DNA of 56,396 nucleotides. It comes from an uncultured Eubacterium sp. (GTDB lineage Bacteria; Bacillota; Clostridia; Lachnospirales; Lachnospiraceae). Positions 1-9,317 of this stretch are shown here, in pieces. Each line of letters starts with the position of its first letter. Within the stretch, counting starts at the first letter, position 1. Both the position numbers and the translations under genes were made by a program. The stretch spans positions 1-56,396 of the forward strand of contig CANRTU010000029.1 of the NCBI GenBank assembly GCA_947642745.1, written 5' to 3'. The notes beneath the pieces are model-generated. The model ran no database searches. It was not told the DNA's origin and worked only from the letters and a program-made list of their open reading frames with translations.

Positions 1-2
1 AT

Positions 3-131
3 ACTGGAATCGGGATAGGGCTTTCCCTTACAAAAGCAATTATAGAAATGCAGAATGGAATCATTCGTGCATTTAATCTTCCGAATGGCGGGGCTTGTTT
101 TGAGGTTCGTTTTTATTTCTCACGAAAATAA
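3..131 (+). CDS. Sensor histidine kinase, C-terminal end (partial)
   Basis: Open from the left edge to TAA at 129-131 in one frame. The residues include GIGIGLSLTKAIIEMQNG, the G2/ATP-lid box of the HATPase_c domain, followed by a short beta-rich end typical of kinases of the BceS/VanS type. The rest of the gene lies outside the window. It sits about 300 bp upstream of an ABC ATPase/FtsX permease pair in the same direction, the usual arrangement of peptide-sensing two-component systems and the transporter they control. The family is clear; the ligand is unknown. Confidence 0.8.
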   Translation, partial: TGIGIGLSLTKAIIEMQNGIIRAFNLPNGGACFEVRFYFSRK

Positions 132-201
132 TGCGAAGCACATAAAAACATAAAATATAGAATGTTTGGGGCATAGTCACTGAGATGTCACTTTCATTTG
201 T

Positions 202-231
202 TATAATAAATATACTTTGAGAAATCTCAAA
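202..231 (+). promoter_or_regulatory. Candidate -10 box and palindromic operator upstream of the ABC transporter
   Basis: TATAAT at 202-207 is a perfect -10 hexamer; no good -35 is seen at the right distance. Nine bases downstream, TTTGAGA-AA-TCTCAAA (216-231) is a perfect inverted repeat that could bind a regulator. This is the only promoter-like signal between the kinase end and the ABC ATPase. Confidence 0.4.
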
Positions 232-329
232 TTAAAAACCATGTTGCAGGCAACAGGATTTTTGACCCTTTCGGCATTCGTCAAATAACCATGGAAACAT
301 GGCTGTTTTCCTCATTGCTCGCGGGAATA

Positions 330-412
330 GTGAGGGACACGCCGGTAATAAGGAAATACCGCAAGGGTATACCTTAATGGCGTGAGGGACACGCCGGTAA
401 TAAGGAAATACC
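330..412 (+). repeat. 31-bp exact direct repeat in the ABC transporter leader
   Basis: The same 31 bases (beginning GTGAGGGACACGCC, ending GGAAATACC) occur at 330-360 and 382-412, 52 bp apart. The 3 prime end of the first copy pairs with the spacer: ATACC (356-360) and GGTAT form a small hairpin. The second copy ends 20 bases before the ATPase start codon. It may be a leader duplication or two regulator sites; the sequence does not say which. Confidence 0.8.
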
Positions 413-432
413 AAACAGGAGGATTTGTCAAT

Positions 433-1155
433 ATGGAAATACTAAGATGTAACGGTATCGAAAAAGTATTTGGGAAAGGCGGTAATCAGGTTACTGCTTT
501 AAATGGAATCAGCCTGTCTATTGAAAAAGGTGATTTTGTCGCAATTATTGGGGCATCCGGCTCTGGAAAATCCACGCTCCTGCATATTTTAGGCAGCGTG
601 GACAAGCCGACAAAAGGCACTGTAACAATAGACGGTGTTGACCTTAGCGGACTAAATGCTACGGATGCCGCAATTTTCAGAAGGAGAAAGGTTGGATTGG
701 TTTACCAGTTTTACAATCTGATTCCCACTCTGACAGCAGAAAAAAACATCCTTATGCCTATGCTGCTTGACAAAAGAAAGCCAGATTTGGATTACTTTAA
801 AATGATTGTAAAGACATTGGGGATAGAGGACAAACTGGAAAGCCTGCCAGGTCAGTTATCTGGAGGACAGCAGCAGCGGGTCGCAATCGCAAGGTCTTTG
901 ATTTACCGCCCTGCCATCCTTTTGGCGGATGAACCGACAGGAAACCTTGACCAAAAAAATTCAAAGGAAATTATTGACCTCTTAAAGCTGTCAAACCGAA
1001 ATTTAAAACAGACAATACTCCTTATTACCCATGATGAAAAAATTGCATTGAAAGCTGACCGGATTGTGACCATCGAAGACGGACAAATTGTCAGCGACCA
1101 TTTCCTTGATATTGCCGGACGGCATAAAGGTATCCGGGTGGAGAAGCGGAGGTGA
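433..1155 (+). CDS. ABC transporter ATP-binding protein (LolD/BceA type)
   Basis: A 240-residue cytoplasmic ATPase that energises the adjoining FtsX-type permease. Walker A GASGSGKST lies near residue 40, the Q-loop (VYQFYN) near 85, the signature LSGGQQQR near 140, Walker B ILLADEPTGNLD near 162 and the switch histidine (ITHDE) near 198. The start is ATG 433, 11 bases after ACAGGAGGA; the frame is open upstream to 382 but without a ribosome site. The stop overlaps the Shine-Dalgarno of the permease gene. With the partial kinase upstream, this suggests an antimicrobial-peptide sensing or export module carried as cargo of a mobile element. Substrate unknown. Confidence 0.93.
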   Translation: MEILRCNGIEKVFGKGGNQVTALNGISLSIEKGDFVAIIGASGSGKSTLLHILGSVDKPTKGTVTIDGVDLSGLNATDAAIFRRRKVGLVYQFYNLIPTLTAEKNILMPMLLDKRKPDLDYFKMIVKTLGIEDKLESLPGQLSGGQQQRVAIARSLIYRPAILLADEPTGNLDQKNSKEIIDLLKLSNRNLKQTILLITHDEKIALKADRIVTIEDGQIVSDHFLDIAGRHKGIRVEKRR

Positions 1156-1160
1156 GCGGC

Positions 1161-3350
1161 ATGTGGAAGGACTACTCCAAAAGCTATATTAAAAACAACC
1201 GTGCGTCCAGTATATCAATTATGGCGGCTGCTCTTGTTGCTACCATGTTTTTGTCGCTGTTATGCAGCATAGCTTATAATTTTTGGGCATATGATGTGGA
1301 ACAAATCATATTGGAGGAGGGCGACTGGCAGGGACGCATTGTCTGTGAAGCGTTAGGTTCTGATGATTTATCTATGGTATGTCAATTTGCGAATGTAGAA
1401 AAAGCAGCCATCAACGAGGAATTATCCCAAAAAGAAAAAGTAGTGGCGGATGTTTATTTTAAGAATGCCAGAACGATTTATCATGATATGCCACTCATTG
1501 CGGCACAGCTTGGGCTAAATAAAGATTCCATCCATTACAACTCATTGCTCCTGTCCCGCTATTTTATACATGACCCAGAGGATGAGGCGCCGCCAATGCT
1601 TTTGGCGCTGTATGCGATGATACTGATTATTATGGCGGTGTCATTGATTTTAATTATCCGGGGCTCTTTTGAATTATCCATGAATGCCAGAATCCACCAA
1701 TTTGGTATATTCTCGAGTATTGGGGCTACACCGGGGCAGATTAGAACCTGTCTGTTGCAGGAAGTGATGGCTTTAAGCATACTGCCAATGCTAATTGGAA
1801 GTATGTCGGGGATTTTAATAAGCTATGGGGTTATAAAAGCGGTCAATTTTTTTGCTTCGGATGTATCTGGACGCCACGAAGCTGTTTTTCAGTATCATCC
1901 GTCCATATTTGCGGTTACTGTTTTCATTTCGTTCTTAACCGTAATTTTTTCTGCGTGGATTCCCGCAAGAAAACTGAGCAGGATGACGCCGCTTGAAGCA
2001 ATCAGAAATACAAGCGGTTTATTGTTAAAGAAAAAGAAACACTCCCGGTTTTTATTCTGCATTTTTGGTATGAAAGGGGAACTTGCAGGAAACGCATTAA
2101 AGGCTCAGAAGAAACATTTACGGATATCCACATTGTCATTATTGCTGTCTTTTCTGGGTTTTTCTATCATGCTCTGCTTTACCACCCTTACATATATCAG
2201 TACCAGATACACTTATTTTGAACGGTATCAGGATATGTGGGATATCATGATAACTTTAAAGGACACGGAATTAACAGATTTTGGTTTAACAGATGAATTG
2301 CGGGATATTACGGGGATAAAAGATGCTGCGGTATATCAAAAGGCCAAAGCTTTGACGTTTCTGCCAGAGGGATTACAGAGCGATGAACTGTCATCACTTG
2401 GCGGGCTTGAATCAGTTTCGGGAACACCGAATGAAAATGGGCAGTTTCAAGTATCTGCACCGATTGTTATTTTGGATGACAGGGGTTTTTTAAACTTCTG
2501 CTCACAGATTGGGATTACGCCAGGTCTTGATGGCGCAATCGTATTAAACCAGATTTGGGATAGCGTAAACAGCAATTTCCGCTATAAAGAATATGTTCCA
2601 TTTGTAAGGGAGGATAACCAAAAAACAATATTTTATAAAAATGATAAAACCGTAGAAATCCCTGTTTTATCTTATACAAAGAAATCCCCCGCACTGAGGG
2701 AAGAATATGATAATTATGCTCTTGTGCATTTTATCCCGCTTACTATGTGGAATAAAACTTTGGGAGAGGTATGTGAAGCGGAATCCGACAGTTATATCCG
2801 TATTTTTTCAAACGGAACTGCGAATCTTACGGATTTAAACGCTCTGGAACAGGAAGTCGTGCGGCTTGTATCGCGGCAGTATGAAATTGAAAGTGAAAAC
2901 CGGGTACAGGAAAGATTGTCTAATGACAGTTTAATCCAAGGCATAGTAATGATTTTGGGAGCTTTTTGTGTATTGCTTGCCATGATTGGAATTGCGAATG
3001 TCTTTTCAAATACGTTAGGGTTTCTCCGTCAAAGGAAGCGGGAATTCGCCCAATATATGTCCATTGGATTGACACCGCAGGAAATGAGGAAAATGTTCTG
3101 TATTGAAGCGTTTGTGATAGCAGGGAAACCACTTTTGATTACATTGCCGCTTACCATATTGTTTGTGCAATTTGCCGTAACAGCAAGCTGTTTAGACCCG
3201 ATGGTTTTCTGGTCGGAAGCCCCGGTTCTGCCTATTTTGATATTTGCGGCTGCGATTGTATTGTTTGTTGCGCTTGCTTATTATATTGGCGGAAAGCGTC
3301 TTTTGCAGTGTGACTTGAACGAAACATTGCGGAATGATGCGTTGATTTAG
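1161..3350 (+). CDS. FtsX-family ABC transporter permease (two-domain, BceB-like layout)
   Basis: A membrane protein of 729 residues. One N-terminal membrane segment (residues about 20-42) and a short outer loop precede a first FtsX domain of three helices with the conserved GIFSSIGATPGQIR coupling region (about 180-195). A second membrane half follows, with a large extracytoplasmic loop of about 230 residues (370-600) and a final FtsX domain (610-725) carrying FAQYMSIGLTPQEMRK. This doubled layout fits MacB/BceB-type machines that detach lipids or peptides from the membrane. Start ATG 1161 is chosen because GGAGG ends 8 bases upstream; a GTG at 1152 is in frame but has no ribosome site. Confidence 0.9.
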   Translation: MWKDYSKSYIKNNRASSISIMAAALVATMFLSLLCSIAYNFWAYDVEQIILEEGDWQGRIVCEALGSDDLSMVCQFANVEKAAINEELSQKEKVVADVYFKNARTIYHDMPLIAAQLGLNKDSIHYNSLLLSRYFIHDPEDEAPPMLLALYAMILIIMAVSLILIIRGSFELSMNARIHQFGIFSSIGATPGQIRTCLLQEVMALSILPMLIGSMSGILISYGVIKAVNFFASDVSGRHEAVFQYHPSIFAVTVFISFLTVIFSAWIPARKLSRMTPLEAIRNTSGLLLKKKKHSRFLFCIFGMKGELAGNALKAQKKHLRISTLSLLLSFLGFSIMLCFTTLTYISTRYTYFERYQDMWDIMITLKDTELTDFGLTDELRDITGIKDAAVYQKAKALTFLPEGLQSDELSSLGGLESVSGTPNENGQFQVSAPIVILDDRGFLNFCSQIGITPGLDGAIVLNQIWDSVNSNFRYKEYVPFVREDNQKTIFYKNDKTVEIPVLSYTKKSPALREEYDNYALVHFIPLTMWNKTLGEVCEAESDSYIRIFSNGTANLTDLNALEQEVVRLVSRQYEIESENRVQERLSNDSLIQGIVMILGAFCVLLAMIGIANVFSNTLGFLRQRKREFAQYMSIGLTPQEMRKMFCIEAFVIAGKPLLITLPLTILFVQFAVTASCLDPMVFWSEAPVLPILIFAAAIVLFVALAYYIGGKRLLQCDLNETLRNDALI

Positions 3351-3377
3351 CAGATGTAGTTTCGGAAAGGTTTGATT

Positions 3378-3569
3378 ATGAAACAGACAGAATGGGTATT
3401 GTGTCCTGTTTGCGGAAGTAAAACTCGCAACAAAATCAGAGAGGCTACAGTTCTGATGAACTTTCCACTCTGCTGTCCGGAATGTAAACAGGAAACATTG
3501 ATTGAAGTAAAGAATTAACAATTAACAGTCATCAAAGAGCCAGCCGCAGAGCCGATGAATGGAGGGTAA
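3378..3569 (+). pseudogene. Cysteine-rich KTR-family protein, cut short by an in-frame TAA
   Basis: From ATG 3378 the frame reads MKQTEWVLCPVCGSKTRNK and continues with a second cysteine pair (CCPEC), a small zinc-ribbon protein often found in Tn916-like conjugative elements. The frame stops at TAA 3516-3518 after 46 residues, but the same frame continues with QLTVIKEP, resembling the usual C-terminal tail of this family, to a second stop at 3567-3569. The first stop is therefore probably a nonsense change in a Leu-like codon. The zinc-binding core is intact, so a shortened product is possible. Function of the family is unknown. Confidence 0.75.
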
Positions 3570-3626
3570 GATTGCCACTGTTCATTGGCTCTGTTTTATT
3601 TATGAAATATTTTTAGGAGATGTTAG

Positions 3627-3836
3627 TTTCATGCCTTTGCAGAAAATTATCACAGGAGGATTTATTATCGTTTTTGTCGGGCAGTAGAGAATATCCCTGC
3701 CTTCAAAACGGAAATAAAATATCATGTTGTAGGAACTAAAGACTCCTATATCCTTATGCCCGTTGACAACAGGGGCTATCTATGCAAGGTTAGAGCATCT
3801 GCGGAAAAAGCTGCGGAAGATTTTATAATCATCTAA
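3627..3836 (+). pseudogene. Unidentified remnant ORF (about 70 codons)
   Basis: A frame open from 3627 to TAA 3834-3836 encodes a coding-like peptide (for example ENIPAFKTEIKYHVVGTKDS and later RASAEKAAEDFI). No plausible ATG/GTG start with a ribosome site precedes it, so the 5 prime end seems lost. I do not recognise the family. It lies among conjugative-transposon debris and is most likely a remnant of that element. Confidence 0.4.
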
Positions 3837-3927
3837 TATGTTCTGTTTTCTTATGGACTATTGGGTAAGGGATAAAATTCCCTTACCCAATTTTCAAAAT
3901 AGATGAATAAAATTTCTGTCCACAGGG

Positions 3928-4110
3928 AATAAACTTATCGACTACCGCCAGCACTTGCGGAATAAGGTACGGCGTGCCACACCAGCCGAAAAAGAAACAT
4001 TCCGGGCCAAAAAACAGGGCGTGACGGAGCAGATAACGGAGCTTGGGAAGCGGCTGAAATATGCAGACGGGATTGAAATACGTGTTCCGCCCATATCGCC
4101 AACTGCTTAG
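3928..4110 (+). pseudogene. Mobilisation relaxase C-terminal fragment (decayed)
   Basis: The frame 3928-4110 reads NKLIDYRQHLRNKVRRATPA and then KQGVTEQITELGKRLKYADG, a charged helical region like that near the C-terminus of MobA/MobL-type relaxases of Firmicute conjugative transposons. It stops at TAG 4108-4110, and coding-like text continues in a shifted frame to about 4200. The catalytic N-terminal tyrosine/HUH region is absent. The assignment rests on resemblance of the helical region and on context (KTR, TnpW-like and recombinase remnants), so it is tentative. Confidence 0.45.
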
Positions 4111-4198
4111 ACCACATCCACGACACGATTGAAAATCAGCGGTTAAATACAAACGCCAGAGCAGGCAGGGCAGACCGCGGGAGGGAGGAATCATTTCG

Positions 4199-4462
4199 AT
4201 GAATGAGCCTTTTAGAGACACGTAAAAAGAAGAATTTTCAGAAGAAACTGCCATCTGTCAGATGATGGATGGGATTACGGACTGCCTTGCATCCATGATA
4301 AAAGAAGAACGGTTGGCATGGTTTCGCAGGTCACAATATCCCCATCCACTCAATTTCCAGAAAGAGATAGACGGAACAGTTTATACAGTCAATGCCCATT
4401 TTAGCGCCGCCGTTTCTGAGAGCATTCAGGAAAAAGCCGGGCGCATTCTCCTAAAACTATAA
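4199..4462 (+). pseudogene. TnpW-like transposon-encoded small protein, nonsense mutated
   Basis: ATG 4199 reads MNEPFRDT and then meets TAA at 4223-4225. The same frame goes on to 4462 and holds EIDGTVYTVNAHFSAAVSES, the core seen in small TnpW-like proteins of Tn4451/CTn-type elements. An internal ATG at 4262 could in principle start a 66-residue product, but no ribosome site is seen there. A single base change at the TAA would restore about 87 codons. It sits between the relaxase remnant and the recombinase remnant, as in intact elements. Confidence 0.5.
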
Positions 4463-4486
4463 GCGGCATTTAAATTAAGACTTTAA

Positions 4487-5120
<634 letters not shown>

Positions 5121-5207
5121 GCCCGAAATCATAAACTTAAGAAAAATCTGAAGGAATCTGTCAGCAGGTTCCTTTCTTTATGTCAGAATACAGACAGGAG
5201 GGCGCAT

Positions 5208-5945
5208 ATGGATAAATCTTATAAAAGAAGATTTCAAAAGTTTTCCGGATCATTAACGGATCCGGAACTTATAAATTATACGGGACAAATTGGAAAAAAT
5301 ACTTTTTCAGGAAAGCGGCAAATGCCTTTAAAAGACATGCCGCCATGCTGTCTTTCTAAAAAAAGGGCTTACTACAGCATTTGAACTCAGAAACTATTTT
5401 AAAAAAGGAGACTTTTCGATGCGGTTGTCCATACAGGGTTATTTACAACAGGGAAAGCGTCTGAATCCGGAGATCTTTCCATATCCGGACCGTAACTGTC
5501 TTATGGATTTTTACCATTCCGGCGAACCGGAACCATGGAACGGGTATCTGCTGGCCGCAACTGACGGAAGCAGGGCGGAAGTTCCGGATTCAGAGGAAAA
5601 CAGGGAAACGTCCGGAAACAGCGGCAGCCGGCATTCCAAAACGGGCCGGGTACGGGTGCCGGCAGGCGGAATGTATGATATTCTGAACCACTTTTATCCG
5701 GACATTGAGACAGAACATGTTTCTGTCAGTGAAAATGAACTGGCAGAACGAAATTTAATACATTTGGGGGAAACGGAAACCGGAAGGCCGGTTCCCGCAG
5801 TCTTTGACCGGGGTTATCCTTCCCTGGAATTTACCGGCTTCCCGGGGACGGGGGGATTCATTATTTAACGCGCCTTTCATCCGGTGATTATAAGGCGGGG
5901 CGTAAACAGATGAAGCCGGCGGATGACAGTTATTCATTTTCAGGG
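5208..5945 (+). pseudogene. IS4-family transposase, multiply frameshifted
   Basis: ATG 5208 follows CAGGAGGGCGCAT. The protein can be followed through at least three frames: MDKSYKRRFQKFSGSLTD, then FELRNYFKKGDFSMRLSIQG, then DGSRAEVP (first catalytic Asp region of IS4 DDE enzymes) and VFDRGYPSLEF (second Asp), then GDYKAGRKQMKPADD after a slip at a G6 run (5850-5855). The C-terminal third with the catalytic Glu is absent. No clear terminal inverted repeats were found. This is an old, inactive insertion next to the conjugative-element remnant. Confidence 0.75.
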
Positions 5946-6127
5946 AGCGCCACATGCCTGTGCCGCATATATCAGTACAGTAAAAGAATACGGAGAGTCT
6001 GTCAATATGGTCCGGCTGGGGGAGGAGGGGCTGCCGCTGATCCGGTTTAAAAAAAGTCCATTCATATTATATAGAAGAAATTGATAAACTGGAAAGGCTC
6101 TGTTTGAAACATATGAAACCGGATTAA
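5943..6127 (+). pseudogene. Unidentified coding remnant
   Basis: A frame reads ISTVKEYGESVNMVRLGEEG and LPLIRFKKSPF, then slips one base into IEEIDKLERLCLKHMKPD before TAA. It looks like the C-terminal part of a small protein broken by a frameshift. I do not recognise it. It follows directly on the IS4 remnant. Confidence 0.3.
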
Positions 6128-6210
6128 AATGGCGGCGGAAAATGAAGCGGACAGAACCTCTGCCTGTATGCAGATAATTGTTGAAATAAATTATAGAAAT
6201 ATAATTACTA

Positions 6211-6600
6211 AAAGACAACATTTTATAGTAAAATGTTGTCCAAAAGAATTCTACACCATTTTATTTCATATTGCAACTCTTATTTTTATATTCATATCAT
6301 TCCTGGCTGGATGAGGCTCCAGTGGGCCGCTCATTGTAACAATCCGGGCCGGTATTTAAAATTTTGCGTGGCAAAAATCGCCTTCCGTCTCTGAATTTAT
6401 GCTCATACAGGTCATTCCGTATAATACGGAATGTGCAGTATATACCTTCGCTTTGCCAGGCGCCTGCTTTGTATCACTGCGTCGCTAAACTCTCTGACTA
6501 ACAGTACCACACGCTCCAGGTGGGGAATCGCTGCCAGAACCAGTTTCTAAGCCTCCGGTACATTTTTTACGGATAACATTTTACTATAAAATATTGTGTG
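6211..6600. repeat. Pair of matching palindromes bounding a 390-bp gene-free segment
   Basis: A perfect 12-bp inverted repeat with a 3-base centre (GACAACATTTTA-TAG-TAAAATGTTGTC) lies at 6214-6240. A related copy in opposite orientation (GGATAACATTTTACTATAAA and following) lies at 6571-6599. Together they frame a segment with no gene that also holds another palindrome, CATTCCGTAT-A-ATACGGAATG, at 6413-6433. It could be a miniature mobile element or paired operators. Confidence 0.5.
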
Positions 6601-6668
6601 CCTGGGATTGTAGTCTTAATAAAACAGGCAGTGACGGGTACAGAGTGGAAGATGTCGCCGCAGGCGGG

Positions 6669-6755
6669 GTATCCGGCTTCGCCAGATACTTTTTATCTTA
6701 TAGGAAAGAGCGTCCTATAAGATAAAAACCCTCTGGGAGGATCGCCATGCGGCGG
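6669..6755 (+). ncRNA. Structured repeat element, copy A (candidate RNA or leader)
   Basis: Three parts in order: hairpin GTATCCGGC-TTCG-CCAGATAC followed by T5; hairpin ATCTTATAGG / CCTATAAGAT with a 9-base loop (6695-6723); then CCCTCTGGGAGGATCGCC, ATG and GGCGG. A nearly identical copy is at 46141-46228 and a diverged one at 23723-23790. The GGGAGG-ATG looks like a start region, but the frame after it is short and unrelated in the two close copies. The nature of the element is unknown. Confidence 0.5.
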
Positions 6756-6777
6756 AAGGGAAAATGCTGCAGAGGCA

Positions 6778-6819
6778 GCCCGCCGCAGGCGGAGTATCCG
6801 GCAAAGCCGGATACTTTTT
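6778..6819 (+). terminator. Terminator-like hairpin GTATCCGGC-AAA-GCCGGATAC
   Basis: A perfect 9-bp stem with 3-base loop (6794-6814) is followed by TTTTTA, preceded by CCGCCGCAGGCGGA. The same hairpin, with covarying loop, is found at 6669, 35630 and 46141, so it is a dispersed repeat as well as a possible intrinsic terminator. It stands just before the XRE regulator. Confidence 0.5.
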
Positions 6820-6872
6820 ATGATTTATGATACAGGCAGGCTGGGGATCGACCCGGCAGGAAGGAGTGGGCC

Positions 6873-7208
6873 ATGCGGCAGCTGGATTACAGTGAGATAG
6901 GTAAAAGGATCCGTCAGGTAAGAAAAGCGAAAAAATGGTCCCAGGGAGCACTGGCAGAAAAGTGTGGCATCAGTATGTCATTTCTGGGGCATATTGAGCG
7001 GGGAACACGGATTATGAGTCTGGATACATTTATCAGCATATGCGAAGCGCTGGGAACGGGTACGGATGAATTATTATGGGGAATTCCCAATCCGGATGAT
7101 TCCAGACTGCGGGATATGTGGAAAGGGACAGACACTGGGAATATGGACGCTTATATTATGTATACCAGAATTATGAAATCAGTGGCGAAAATTATAAGCG
7201 GGGTGTAA
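6873..7208 (+). CDS. XRE-family helix-turn-helix transcriptional regulator
   Basis: A 111-residue protein with an N-terminal HTH_3 domain (residues 8-65): IGKRIRQVRKAKKWSQGALA, then ISMSFLGHIERGTR, the recognition helix, and the DTFISICEALG helix. The remaining 45 residues show no known sensor domain. Start ATG 6873 is preceded by GGAAGGAGTGGGCC. It is the last gene before the polysaccharide locus and reads in the same direction, so it may control it, but that is inference from position. Confidence 0.88.
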   Translation: MRQLDYSEIGKRIRQVRKAKKWSQGALAEKCGISMSFLGHIERGTRIMSLDTFISICEALGTGTDELLWGIPNPDDSRLRDMWKGTDTGNMDAYIMYTRIMKSVAKIISGV

Positions 7209-7506
7209 GGTATAAAGCCTGTGAAACAGCATTCCGTGAATATGCCGGCTGTGTTTTGTATCCGCTGGTCATTGATTCATAAATTAAAACAAATTATTTC
7301 AGACAGTCTTTGCAGCGCTGGCACTCAGACTAAATGGAATATGATACAGAGTGCTTTGAATCCTCGCAGGTGTCCAGCCGGAGTTGTGGCGGCCGGATCT
7401 GTGCCCGGATTTTGAAGCGGATGAAACGTGGTGGAGAGAGCTGGCAGTCCTGCAGTACGTATGGCGAAGCTATGCCGGAAAATCAGGCTCTCAAAAGAAA
7501 GGTAAC
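7209..7506. other. Gene-free stretch before the polysaccharide locus
   Basis: No convincing gene. A short coding-like stretch (QPELWRPDLCPDFEADETWW, about 7372-7431) is in frame with the sugar transferase but lies upstream of its ribosome site and has no start. It may be the end of a lost gene. No clear promoter hexamers were found, so the transcription start of the locus is not located. Confidence 0.4.
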
Positions 7507-8415
7507 ATGGAGAAGAACACATTTAGAAAAGTAGTATCAGTTATTTTAATGTCTGCTTTTTCTGTTTTCGGAACTATGGCGTTGATAAAGAAGAACGATT
7601 CTGTATACAGAAATGAACCGGAACAGAAAAACCCGATGGAGGGTAAAAAGGTAGTCTTTGTCAGGGACGGGCGGGATGAACTGAATGCGGACGGAGCACG
7701 GGGACATTTAAAAGCAGAGGAAGAGTCAGGGTACTGTCCCGGTTTTTATGAACGTTTTATCAAACGTTTTATGGACATTATCCTGTCTTTCACAGGTCTT
7801 GTGCTGTTATCTCCGGTTTTTGTGATCATTATGATCCGGATAAAAACGGAAGACCCGGGTCCTGCCATTTTTGTACAAAAAAGGGTTGGACGAAACAAAC
7901 AGTATTTCAAATTACATAAGTTTAGAACCATGAAAATGGCAGCTCCCCATGATGTGCCTACCCATATGCTTGCCTGTCCGCAGCAGTATATAACCAGAAC
8001 CGGCAGGTTTATGCGCCGCCACAGCATTGATGAACTGGTACAGCTCTGGGATATTTTTTTAGGAAACATGTCGGTTATAGGACCAAGGCCCGCACTATGG
8101 AATCAGGATGTACTGATAGCGGAAAGGGATAAATGGGGAGCAAACGATATAAAACCAGGACTTTCCGGATGGGCGCAGATCAACGGCAGGGATGAGCTGG
8201 AGATACCGGTTAAGGCCGGGTTTGACGGGGAGTACGCAACTGCGCTGAAACAGGGAGGAATCAGAGGGCTGAAAATGGACATCAGGTGCTTTTTGGGAAG
8301 CCTGCGGGTAGTTGCGGGTGACAGGAGTGTGGTGGAGGGCGGCACAGGGGCGGCAGATCCAGACCGCACAGGTTGTGCCGGTGTGGATGGAACATCAGGA
8401 AAAGAGGTTAAGTAA
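7507..8415 (+). CDS. Initiating sugar-phosphate transferase (polyprenyl-phosphate phosphoglycosyl transferase)
   Basis: 302 residues. It should start the repeat unit by moving a sugar-1-phosphate onto undecaprenyl phosphate at the inner membrane. After an N-terminal hydrophobic segment (residues 8-25) comes the monotopic PGT domain: re-entrant helix FMDIILSFTGLVLLSPVFVI (about 88-107), EDPGPAIFVQKRVG, KFRTMK, HSIDELVQLWDIFLGNMSVI with catalytic Asp-Glu, GPRP, and KPGLSGWAQINGRDELEI near the end. The DELEIP ending resembles CapM/WbpL-partner enzymes that use deoxy-N-acetyl sugars. Start ATG 7507 follows GAAAGG; a longer frame exists without a ribosome site. First gene of a tight co-directional run, 2 bp from the next. 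Confidence 0.9.
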   Translation: MEKNTFRKVVSVILMSAFSVFGTMALIKKNDSVYRNEPEQKNPMEGKKVVFVRDGRDELNADGARGHLKAEEESGYCPGFYERFIKRFMDIILSFTGLVLLSPVFVIIMIRIKTEDPGPAIFVQKRVGRNKQYFKLHKFRTMKMAAPHDVPTHMLACPQQYITRTGRFMRRHSIDELVQLWDIFLGNMSVIGPRPALWNQDVLIAERDKWGANDIKPGLSGWAQINGRDELEIPVKAGFDGEYATALKQGGIRGLKMDIRCFLGSLRVVAGDRSVVEGGTGAADPDRTGCAGVDGTSGKEVK

Positions 8416-8417
8416 CA

Positions 8418-9317
8418 ATGAAAAGAGTGCTCATTACCGGAGCGGATTCATATATTGGCGTTTCTTTTGAAAGGTATGCCGCACGGCATTTTGCGGCACA
8501 GTTAAGCACAGATACTGTGGATATGAGAGATGATTCGTGGAGACGGAAAGACTTCTCTTTGTATGATATCGTATATCATGTTGCCGGAATTGCCCATGCT
8601 GATACGGGCAGGACAGACGAAGCGGCAAAGAAGAAATATTATGCCATAAATACAGATCTCGCCATAGAGACATGCCAAAAGGCAAAAAATGAAGGAGTCC
8701 GTCAGTTTATCTTTATGTCTTCGGCCATCATTTATGGTGACTGCGCACCGTACGGAAAGCGTAAAAGAATTACCAGAAGCACCCTGCCGCAGCCTTCCGG
8801 TTTCTATGGAGATTCCAAATGGCAGGCGGATCAGGGTGTGAGGGAATCAGGCAGCAGTTCCTTTACGGTTACGGTAGTGCGTCCGCCAATGATATATGGC
8901 AAAGGATCGAAAGGGAATTATCCGGTACTGGCCGGGCTGGCCAGGAAGCTGCCCGTTTTCCCGGATGTGGATAATGAGAGATCTGTGCTTTATATTGAGA
9001 ACCTGTGCGAATTTCTCTCCCAGGTCATGATACGTGGACGGGGCGGTGTGTTCTGGCCCCAGAACAGGGAATATGTCAGTACAGGTGACATGGTAAAAAT
9101 CATAGCAAAAGCCAGCGGGCATAAGATAGCGGTCTCGCAATCATGGAACTGGGCGGCGGCTCTGGCAGCCCGTGTACCGGGTAAGGTGTCAGTCCTTGCC
9201 AGTAAGGCTTTTGGCAGCTTCTCCTATGACCATGAAATGAGCTGTTATGATTTCGACTATCAGACGGTCACATTTGAAGAATCAGTCAGACGCACAGAAG
9301 GATCATTTGTCAGATGA
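8418..9317 (+). CDS. NAD-dependent epimerase/dehydratase (SDR, CapN/WbjF-like)
   Basis: 299 residues, an extended short-chain dehydrogenase. The nucleotide-binding motif is VLITGADSYIG at the N-terminus, HVAGIAH lies near residue 58, catalytic Ser is in FIFMSSAIIYG, and the YxxxK pair is YGDSK near 137. VVRPPMIYGKGSKGN is the substrate-side loop. Proteins of this kind pair with CapM-type transferases in capsule loci and reduce or epimerise a UDP-N-acetyl-6-deoxyhexose at C4. The exact product (FucNAc or QuiNAc type) cannot be read from sequence. It overlaps the next gene by 4 bp (ATGA), implying coupled translation. Confidence 0.85.
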   Translation: MKRVLITGADSYIGVSFERYAARHFAAQLSTDTVDMRDDSWRRKDFSLYDIVYHVAGIAHADTGRTDEAAKKKYYAINTDLAIETCQKAKNEGVRQFIFMSSAIIYGDCAPYGKRKRITRSTLPQPSGFYGDSKWQADQGVRESGSSSFTVTVVRPPMIYGKGSKGNYPVLAGLARKLPVFPDVDNERSVLYIENLCEFLSQVMIRGRGGVFWPQNREYVSTGDMVKIIAKASGHKIAVSQSWNWAAALAARVPGKVSVLASKAFGSFSYDHEMSCYDFDYQTVTFEESVRRTEGSFVR

